Part shown: positions 41,128-46,767 of the stretch, piece by piece
How the letters are laid out: every line of letters begins with the position of its first letter
Numbering within the stretch: position 1 is the first letter of the stretch
Assembly: GCA_035288045.1 (NCBI GenBank)
Contig: DATEBA010000002.1
Coordinates: 1 to 46,767, forward strand
Length of the DNA: 46,767 nucleotides
Reading direction: 5' to 3'
Source: DATEBA01 sp035288045
Lineage (GTDB): Bacteria; Actinomycetota; UBA4738; HRBIN12
The notes under the pieces: model-generated
Seen by the model: the letters and a program-made list of their open reading frames with translations, nothing else
Databases searched by the model: none
Told to the model about the DNA's origin: nothing
Position numbers and translations under genes: made by a program

Positions 41128-41729
41128 GCTTCCCCGAGCGGGTCGCTATCGCCTCGCGCAACCCGGGGAAGCTCCGCGAGATCTTGCAGATCTGCCGCGA
41201 CTGGCCGGTGGAGTGGATCACGGCCGCGGACTTCGTCGGCGACTGGCCCGAGGTGGAGGAGACCGGCGCGACCTACCTGGAGAACGCGCTCCTCAAGGCC
41301 CGCGCTGTCGCCGCGGCGACGGGGGAGGCGGCCATGGCCGACGACTCGGGCATTGAGGTGGACGCCCTGGGAGGGGGTCCGGGACCGCGCTCGGCGCGGT
41401 ACGCGGGCGAGCACGCGTCGGACGAGGAGAACCTCCGCACGCTCATCCGAGCCGTCGCCGGCGTGCCCACATCGGGCCGCACGGCCCGCTACCGGTGCGT
41501 CGCGGCGGTGGCCTGGCCGGACGGGCGGGAGGTCTTCGCTGAGGGCGTCTCCGATGGGTCGTTGATCTCGCGGCCCCGCGGGACCGGGGGCTTCGGCTAC
41601 GACCCCATCTTCCTCCCGGAAGGGTGGGAGAAGACCATGGCCGAGCTTTCACCGCGGGAGAAGGATCGCATCAGCCATCGCGGCCGGGCGTTCCGGGCGC
41701 TCCGCGGGTTGCTCGAAGCAGGAACCTGA
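41124..41729 (+). CDS. rdgB: XTP/dITP diphosphatase (Ham1/RdgB family)
   Basis: The enzyme hydrolyses non-canonical purine triphosphates such as dITP and XTP. The 201-residue product has IASRNPGKLREILQICRDWP, ETGATYLENALLKARAVAAA, the catalytic ADDSGIEVDALGGGPG, SARYAG, and GGFGYDPIFLPEGWEKTMAE followed by KDRISHRGRAF. All are conserved in the family. GTG start overlapping the rph stop. It ends the block corresponding to Rv1334-Rv1341. Confidence 0.95.
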   Translation: MSFPERVAIASRNPGKLREILQICRDWPVEWITAADFVGDWPEVEETGATYLENALLKARAVAAATGEAAMADDSGIEVDALGGGPGPRSARYAGEHASDEENLRTLIRAVAGVPTSGRTARYRCVAAVAWPDGREVFAEGVSDGSLISRPRGTGGFGYDPIFLPEGWEKTMAELSPREKDRISHRGRAFRALRGLLEAGT

Positions 41730-41771
41730 GATCAGGGCGGCCGGCAGCTTCGGCGGGCCGGCTGCGAGGTC

Positions 41772-41777
41772 GATAAT
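41772..41777 (+). promoter_or_regulatory. -10 element for the multi-PAS kinase
   Basis: GATAAT begins 12 bases before the GTG at 41784. TTCGGC 17 bases upstream (41749-41754) is a weak -35. Confidence 0.45.
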
Positions 41778-41783
41778 TTCCCA

Positions 41784-44700
41784 GTGCGCACCCTCACCCC
41801 TTCGCCGATCCGGAACGAGACCCCCAGGGGCGAGCCGGACCGGCCGCCGGTGGAGCCACGCGGTCGGTGGAGGGACGCGGCCGCCGCCGGCGGTGTGGTG
41901 CTCGTCGCGCTCGCTTTCGTGTTCCTCGCCGGCGTCGACGGGCTGATCGACGAGTGGCTGAGCGAGAACGCATCCGATCTTGGCGTGCTCCGCTTCCTCG
42001 TCGACCTTGTCTTCGTCTCGGTTGCCGCCTTCGTGGTCCTTCGGTGGCGCGCGGTGAGGACGGAGCTGGCGGAGAGACGTCGTACGGAGGAGGCCCTGCG
42101 CGAGAGCGAGGAGAGGTTCTCGACGCTGGCCGGGGCCACCACCGAGGCGGTCGCCCTGCACGACAAGGGACAGATCCTCGAGGTGAACGACGTGTTCTGC
42201 CGGATGTTCCGTCTCGATCGCGAGGGAGTCGTCGGGCACTCGGCCCTCGAGTTCGTGCCTCCCGAGTTCAAGGACTTCCTCATCGACAGGATCCGGAACC
42301 CGCGAGACGAGCCCTACGAGATCGTCGCGTTGCGAGCCGACGGGACCCGCTTCCCGGCGCAGGTCGCAAGCAGATCGGCTCCGTTCCAGGGCCGGACCGT
42401 GCGGGTGACCGCCATCCGGGACCTCACCGAGGAGAAGAAGGCGGCGGCCGACCTCCGTGAGGCCGAGGAGCTGTACCGATCGCTCGTCGAGCAGATCCCC
42501 GCCGTCACCTACATCGACGAGATCGACGCCTCGACCGAGTCGGGTGTTCGCTCCCTGTACATGAGTCCGCAGGTCGAGCAGCTGCTCGGATACGCGCCGG
42601 AAGACTTCCGCGCCGACCCCGACCTCTGGGCGAAGGTCCTGCACCCGGCGGACCGGGACCAGGCGCTCAGAGCGGACCGCGCCCTGTACCAGACGGGTCG
42701 CTCCTCCGGGCACGAATATCGGCTCGTAGCGCGCGACGGTCGCGTGGTGTGGGTGTTCGACCACGGATCGGTCCTTCCGTCGGTGTCGGGCCGGCCGCGG
42801 TTGATCCAGGGCGTGCTTGTCGACATCACCGATCGCAAACGGACCGAGGAAGCCTTGCGGCTGCGCGAGGGCGTCCTGGCAGCCATAGCGGCGATGGCGG
42901 AGCGCCTGCTCTCGGCGCCGTGGGAGACGGTGATCGAGGAGGCGCTGGCAGACCTCGGCGCGGCAACCGGGGCGAGCCGGGTTTGGATCTTCGACGCCGA
43001 GAAGGACGAAGGCGGCGAGACGCTGATCTCCCGGCGCTTCGAGTGGGTTGCGCTCGGGATCGAGCCTCAGATCGACAACCCGGCCCTCCAGGCCTTCTCG
43101 TTCCGCGCGCGCGGCTTCGAGGATTGGGCCAACACTCTCTTCGCGGGCGGCATCATCAACGCGCACACGAGGGAGCTGTCTCCACAACAGGCGGCGTTCC
43201 TTGCTGAGGAGAGCATCCTCTCGATACTGAACGTGCCCGTATTTGCCGGTGATGCGGTCTGGGGGCTCATGGGCTTCGACGACTGCGTCGCCGAGCGCGA
43301 GTGGACACCGGCCGAGATAGACGCGCTCAAGGCGGCCGCGAGCACGCTCGGGGCGGCGGTCGCGCGGCAGCGCGCCGAGCGCGCGCTCGCCGGAGCAGAG
43401 GCGAAGTATCGGGAGTTGGTCGAGAACGTCCCTGCGGTTGTGTACAACGAGGCGCTGGACCCCACCCCCGAGTTCTTCTACATGAGCCCTCAGGTGGAAT
43501 CGCTCCTGGGATTCGCCCCGGAGCGATTCCTGGACTTGGACTTCTGGCAGAGCCGGATCCACCCCGACGACCGCGAGCGGGTCCGGCTTGAGGACGAGCG
43601 ATCGAACAGGACCCATGAGCCCTTCCGCTGCGAGTACCGGATGCTCTCGGCGGACGGCCGGGAGGTGTGGATCGGGGACGAGGCGGTCCTCATGTCTGGT
43701 ACCGAGGGGAGGCCGCCCTTCTGGCGGGGCGTGTGGACGGACGTCACGGAACGCAAGGCCGCCGAGCGGGCGGTGTTGGAGGCGGAGGCCCGGTACCGGA
43801 CCCTGGTCGAGCAGATCCCTGCCGTGCTCTACCTGGATCGCCCCGACAAGAGCATGGAGACGATCTACGTGAGCCCACAGGTCGAGGCGATCCTCGGGCT
43901 GTCCCCGGAAGATTGGATGGGCGATCCCCTCCTGTGGGAGAAGCACATCCATCCCGAGGACCGCACGAGGGTGCTAGAGACCTATTCCGTGTTCCTCGAG
44001 ACCGGAGAGCTGGGGGCCGAATCGTTGGAGTACCGGATGATCCGGCCGGAGGGTCGTGTCGTCTGGGTGAACGAGCGAACGAGCCTGGTCAGAGACGAGG
44101 ACGGGACACCGCTTGCCTTCCAGGGCGTCATGTTCGACGTGACGGAGCGCAAGCGGGCGGAGGAGGGCTTGCGCGAGGCGGAGCAGCGCTTCCGGACGCT
44201 CGTCGAGCAGATCCCCGCCGTGACCTACGTCTGGAACTCCGTCCGTGATCCCGGGGAAGGCGACTTCTCCTACATCAGCCCACGCGTAGAGCGGATGCTG
44301 GGGTTCCCGGTCGAGCAGTGGCTCAGTGAGCCCGACCTGTGGAGACGGTGCGTCGAGCAGAGCGACTACGAGCGGGTACGCGGAGCGTGGGAAGAGGCGT
44401 CTCGCGCCGGACGGCCCTTCGACATGGAATATCGGATGATCGCGAGGGACGGGGCGACGGTCTGGGTGCACGACCAGGCCTCCATCTTCGAGGGTGGCGA
44501 GGCCGAGGGTCCGCGCCTGTGGCAGGGAGTGTTCTTCGACGTCACCGACCGCAAGCGGAGTGAGCGGGAACGGCAGCTGCTCCTGGCGCGACTCGTGCAG
44601 GCGCAGGAAGAGGAGCGCCGGCGGATCGCCGCCGATATCCACGACGATCCGGTGCAGAAGATGACAGCGGTGGGGCTCCGCCTCGAGGCGGTTCGGAAGC

Positions 44701-45209
44701 GCGTCGCCGATCCGGAGACCCGTGAGCGGCTGGGCACTCTGGATGAGACGGTCCGCCTTGCCATCCAGCATCTCCGGCACCTGCTGTTCGAGCTCCGGCC
44801 GCCGGCACTGGACAAGGAGGGCCTCGCGGCGGCGCTCGGCCAGTATCTGGACGAGGTCCGTCCTGAGGCGGAGTTCGACACGTCGCTCGTGAACAGACTG
44901 GTCGAGGAGCCCCCGATCGAGGTCCGTACGCTCGCGTACCGGATCGCGCAGGAGGCGATCACGAACGCGCGGAAGCATTCCGCTGCGCACCGGCTCGAGC
45001 TCACGCTGGAGCCGCGGAGCGGAGGCGTCTACGTCCGCGTGGAGGACGATGGAAAGGGCCTGCCCGGGGAGGTCGGGGAGGACGCGCGCGGCCACCTCGG
45101 AATGCTCACGATGCGTGAGCGAGCGGAGCTAGCCGGCGGATGGTTGCGGGTTACTTCGCGGCAGGGCCGCGGCACGGCGGTGGAGTTCTGGCTCCCGCTT
45201 GCCGCCTGA
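41784..45209 (+). CDS. Multi-PAS sensor histidine kinase (NarL/DegS type, HisKA_3)
   Basis: The 1141-residue protein has two membrane spans (about 35-51 and 68-88), then PAS 1 (105-220), PAS 2 (227-355), a GAF-like domain (360-530), PAS 3 (538-660), PAS 4 (668-790), PAS 5 (800-925), and a HisKA_3 dimerisation domain with phospho-acceptor His953 in RRRIAADIHDDPVQKM. The ATPase has Asn1061 (ITNARKHSA) and the DDGKGLP box. PAS 2, 4 and 5 each begin with a near-identical LVEQIPAV block, and PAS 3 with LVENVPAV, showing internal duplication. The usual partner would be a LuxR-type response regulator, but none lies in the window. The ligand is unknown. GTG start, apparently leaderless. Confidence 0.92.
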   Translation: MRTLTPSPIRNETPRGEPDRPPVEPRGRWRDAAAAGGVVLVALAFVFLAGVDGLIDEWLSENASDLGVLRFLVDLVFVSVAAFVVLRWRAVRTELAERRRTEEALRESEERFSTLAGATTEAVALHDKGQILEVNDVFCRMFRLDREGVVGHSALEFVPPEFKDFLIDRIRNPRDEPYEIVALRADGTRFPAQVASRSAPFQGRTVRVTAIRDLTEEKKAAADLREAEELYRSLVEQIPAVTYIDEIDASTESGVRSLYMSPQVEQLLGYAPEDFRADPDLWAKVLHPADRDQALRADRALYQTGRSSGHEYRLVARDGRVVWVFDHGSVLPSVSGRPRLIQGVLVDITDRKRTEEALRLREGVLAAIAAMAERLLSAPWETVIEEALADLGAATGASRVWIFDAEKDEGGETLISRRFEWVALGIEPQIDNPALQAFSFRARGFEDWANTLFAGGIINAHTRELSPQQAAFLAEESILSILNVPVFAGDAVWGLMGFDDCVAEREWTPAEIDALKAAASTLGAAVARQRAERALAGAEAKYRELVENVPAVVYNEALDPTPEFFYMSPQVESLLGFAPERFLDLDFWQSRIHPDDRERVRLEDERSNRTHEPFRCEYRMLSADGREVWIGDEAVLMSGTEGRPPFWRGVWTDVTERKAAERAVLEAEARYRTLVEQIPAVLYLDRPDKSMETIYVSPQVEAILGLSPEDWMGDPLLWEKHIHPEDRTRVLETYSVFLETGELGAESLEYRMIRPEGRVVWVNERTSLVRDEDGTPLAFQGVMFDVTERKRAEEGLREAEQRFRTLVEQIPAVTYVWNSVRDPGEGDFSYISPRVERMLGFPVEQWLSEPDLWRRCVEQSDYERVRGAWEEASRAGRPFDMEYRMIARDGATVWVHDQASIFEGGEAEGPRLWQGVFFDVTDRKRSERERQLLLARLVQAQEEERRRIAADIHDDPVQKMTAVGLRLEAVRKRVADPETRERLGTLDETVRLAIQHLRHLLFELRPPALDKEGLAAALGQYLDEVRPEAEFDTSLVNRLVEEPPIEVRTLAYRIAQEAITNARKHSAAHRLELTLEPRSGGVYVRVEDDGKGLPGEVGEDARGHLGMLTMRERAELAGGWLRVTSRQGRGTAVEFWLPLAA

Positions 45210-45212
45210 CGG

Positions 45213-46010
45213 TCAGTGGAGCAGCATCGCAAGACTCACGTCCAGGGCCGCGAGGCCGGCGGCCCAGGCAAGGAACCACTGACGCCTATCGCGCCTGCCC
45301 GCGAAGCTCGCGACGGCCATGGTCGCCGCGCCGGCGGCGCCGACGAAGGCTGAACCGGGCCAGGGCGCGGGTCGGGCCGCGGCCGTCGCAACAACGGGCG
45401 CGTATGCCACGTCGGGCTCGGCATGGACCGGCCCCGCGTGAGGGTGAAGTGGCACGGCGCTGACGACGAGTCGCTCCGGGGCCGGGCCGAGGATCGAGGG
45501 CGGCCAGCAGGTCACGAGCCTGAGAACGCCGCCGCCGATGGGCGCGGTGACGGCTGTGTCGTCAGGCCGGACGACCCGGCTGTCGAAGACCCGGTACCGG
45601 ATCCGGTCGCCGGGGAGCCGAAGGACGACTAGGTCGCCCCGGTCGAGGTCCTTCAGGTCGCGGAAGTGTAGGTCGCGGTGGGCCGAGAGGACCGAGACCT
45701 CGGCCGAGCCCGGTGGTGCGGTCGCGGACAGGTGGCCGGGGCCCGCGAGAAGGGTCTGGTCGGCGACGCCCTCGAAGAACGCCGTGCGGACGTGGATCGC
45801 GGGGATGCGGATCAGGCCGAGGACGTCGCCTTCTCGGGCGGGCGCGACCTCGGGGAGCTCGGCCTCGCACGGCGCGGGCCGTAGCGCGGCCCGCGCCGCG
45901 GCCGTGGCCTCCTCCTGCCGGTGAGCGGCCGACGAGTAGGTCAGGCCGGACCAGGCGAGCCCCGCGACCCCGGCGGCGACGAGTAGCCGGGCGAGCGCGG
46001 CCCGCGTCAT
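45213..46010 (-). CDS. Sortase (class D/E-like)
   Basis: Sortases cut a C-terminal sorting signal and link the protein to the cell wall. The 265-residue product has an N-terminal span (about 5-24), the catalytic His111 in VLSAHRDLHF, Cys168 in LRLVTCWPPSILG and Arg180 in APERLVVSA, plus a second C-terminal span (about 235-262), an arrangement found in class E-like actinobacterial enzymes. Its start overlaps the stop of the LPQTA-bearing cupredoxin gene by four bases, so that protein is the evident substrate. A dedicated sortase-substrate pair. Confidence 0.9.
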   Translation of the reverse strand: MTRAALARLLVAAGVAGLAWSGLTYSSAAHRQEEATAAARAALRPAPCEAELPEVAPAREGDVLGLIRIPAIHVRTAFFEGVADQTLLAGPGHLSATAPPGSAEVSVLSAHRDLHFRDLKDLDRGDLVVLRLPGDRIRYRVFDSRVVRPDDTAVTAPIGGGVLRLVTCWPPSILGPAPERLVVSAVPLHPHAGPVHAEPDVAYAPVVATAAARPAPWPGSAFVGAAGAATMAVASFAGRRDRRQWFLAWAAGLAALDVSLAMLLH

Positions 46011-46468
46011 CGGGTCCTCGCGCGCCTCCCGAGCAGGATGCCGCCTATCAGGAGGACGAGTCCCGCGCCGGCGACCAGAGGCAGCGGCGAGGCCGTCTGC
46101 GGCAGCCCCCCGTTCCTACCGCCGTTCCCACCGCCGCCGCCCTCGGCGACCGTGATCGTTCCCGCCATCCCGATCCCGCCCGGCGCGCCGTGGAGCGTGC
46201 AGTAGTACGGGTACGTCCCGGGCTCGTCGATCCTCACCGAGTCCGAGTCGCCCGGATCCAGCGTCCCGGTGTCGAACGAGCCGTCGTCGGCGGTGGCGGT
46301 GTGGGGAAGCGCCCCGTCGTTGGACCAGGTGATCGTCTCGCCGGCCTCGACCGTCACGTCCGCGGGATCGAACGCCGAGTCGACCATCGACACCGAGGCC
46401 GCGATCGCGATCTGGCTCCAGAGCATGAGCGCGCCGGTCGTGACCAGCGCGAGTGCGAGCTTCCTCAT
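46007..46468 (-). CDS. Cupredoxin (plastocyanin-like) with C-terminal sortase signal
   Basis: The 153-residue product has a signal peptide (MRKLALALVTTGALMLWSQI, cleavage near 24), a blue-copper domain with ligands His56 (ALPHTATA), Cys90 and His93 (YYCTLHG) and Met101 (GGIGMAG), a Gly-rich linker, then the sorting signal LPQTA (122-126), a hydrophobic span and a basic tail GRRARTR. It should be anchored outside the membrane by the adjacent sortase and could carry electrons or bind copper at the cell surface. GAGGGG-type ribosome site precedes the ATG. Confidence 0.92.
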   Translation of the reverse strand: MRKLALALVTTGALMLWSQIAIAASVSMVDSAFDPADVTVEAGETITWSNDGALPHTATADDGSFDTGTLDPGDSDSVRIDEPGTYPYYCTLHGAPGGIGMAGTITVAEGGGGGNGGRNGGLPQTASPLPLVAGAGLVLLIGGILLGRRARTR

Positions 46469-46580
46469 CCTTCCCCTCCTCGTCGGAACCCCGCCATCCT
46501 ATGGAGAACGGGCGGTTCGCGCGACCGGGGTCGGGATCCGCGGGCGAGTGGGGGTTGGACGCGCGATAGCCTCTCCATCC

Positions 46581-46767
46581 ATGGACTTCACGTTCCACCT
46601 CGTCATCCCTGATCCGTCCGGCACCCAGGTGCTGCTCGTCCTAGAGGACTCCCGTTGAATGCTCCCCCGTGTCACCAGCACGGAGCGCTCTCGTCGAAGA
46701 AGGTCATGCCCTCTTGTTCACCGAGAACCTTGCGGAGCGATCACCACGTCTGGGCGAATGGTTCGAG
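46581..46767 (+). pseudogene. Broken gene at the window edge (in-frame UGA and frameshift)
   Basis: From ATG 46581 the frame reads MDFTFHLVIPDPSGTQVLLV, then LEDSR and a UGA at 46656-46658, then continues in the same frame as MLPRVTSTER. After about 46689 the sense moves to another frame reading LVEEGHALLFTENLAERSPR, LGEWFE to the edge. A tryptophan is the natural residue before LP in such Nudix-like N-termini, so UGG-to-UGA plus a single-base loss is the simplest reading. Family and full extent are not visible. Confidence 0.5.

Noticed and set aside
41784..45209. DNA repeats within the kinase gene as a mobile or CRISPR-like repeat
   Set aside because: The similar blocks (near 42474, 43407, 43794, 44190) encode the starts of PAS domains in one frame and are protein-domain duplications.
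1..46767. CRISPR arrays, insertion sequences, prophage genes, integrases
   Set aside because: No regularly spaced repeats, transposase, integrase or phage structural genes were found on either strand.

Overview
The window is a very GC-rich bacterial chromosome segment, most likely from a deep-branching, non-model member of the Actinomycetota. Three observations support this: the prfB, ftsE, ftsX, smpB, ssrA order; a CysO-dependent cysteine cluster arranged mec, moeB-like, cysO, cysM, murI, Rv1339-like, rph, rdgB, which closely follows the Mycobacterium tuberculosis Rv1334-Rv1341 order; and an InhA-like enoyl-ACP reductase. Several genes start with GTG or ATG 12-14 bases after the first base of a TANNNT-like -10 box, which suggests leaderless transcripts. 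I cannot name the species.

Layout. 0-6.3 kb: a truncated GNAT gene, prfB (with a +1 programmed frameshift), a YfhO-like membrane protein, ftsEX, smpB and tmRNA. 6.3-8.5 kb: a less tidy stretch directly after tmRNA with a frameshifted SRPBCC gene, about 300 bp of apparent non-coding DNA, a RelE/Phd-type toxin-antitoxin pair and a cupin gene. 8.5-15 kb: a membrane-anchored phosphodiesterase-superfamily protein and a GcvT-like protein on the minus strand, divergent from two tandem PYROXD2/CrtI-like FAD oxidoreductases; the shared promoter region has two matching palindromes. 15-19 kb: a cupredoxin gene that has lost its export signal frame, an Fpg/Nei glycosylase, DUF2277, an agmatinase-family ureohydrolase, an SDR and an acidic secreted protein.

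19-28 kb: a compact DUF1326-DUF2182-DUF1326 module rich in Cys, His and Met, an AlkZ-like protein, NrtS-like protein and MFS exporter, then two ABC exporters in convergent orientation. 28-35 kb: a decayed unknown gene, a class III aminotransferase, a methyltransferase, a CHRD secreted protein, a DUF885 peptidase, a decayed SDR, fabI/inhA and a zinc-ribbon membrane protein. 35-41.7 kb: selD, whose catalytic residue is encoded by an in-frame UGA (selenocysteine), followed at once by the sulfur-carrier cysteine cluster and housekeeping genes. 41.8-46.8 kb: an 1141-residue multi-PAS histidine kinase, a sortase with its probable cupredoxin substrate, and a broken gene at the edge.

The strongest points are the Sec-containing SelD placed at the head of a CysO/Mec cysteine operon, the prfB frameshift site in the same organism (two recoded UGA codons in one window), the DUF1326-DUF2182-DUF1326 putative metal module, and the sortase/LPQTA-cupredoxin pair. 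Five genes show frameshifts or deletions; some sit at short repeats and could be sequencing error, but the SDR remnant at 33.2-33.6 kb has lost internal segments and looks like true decay.
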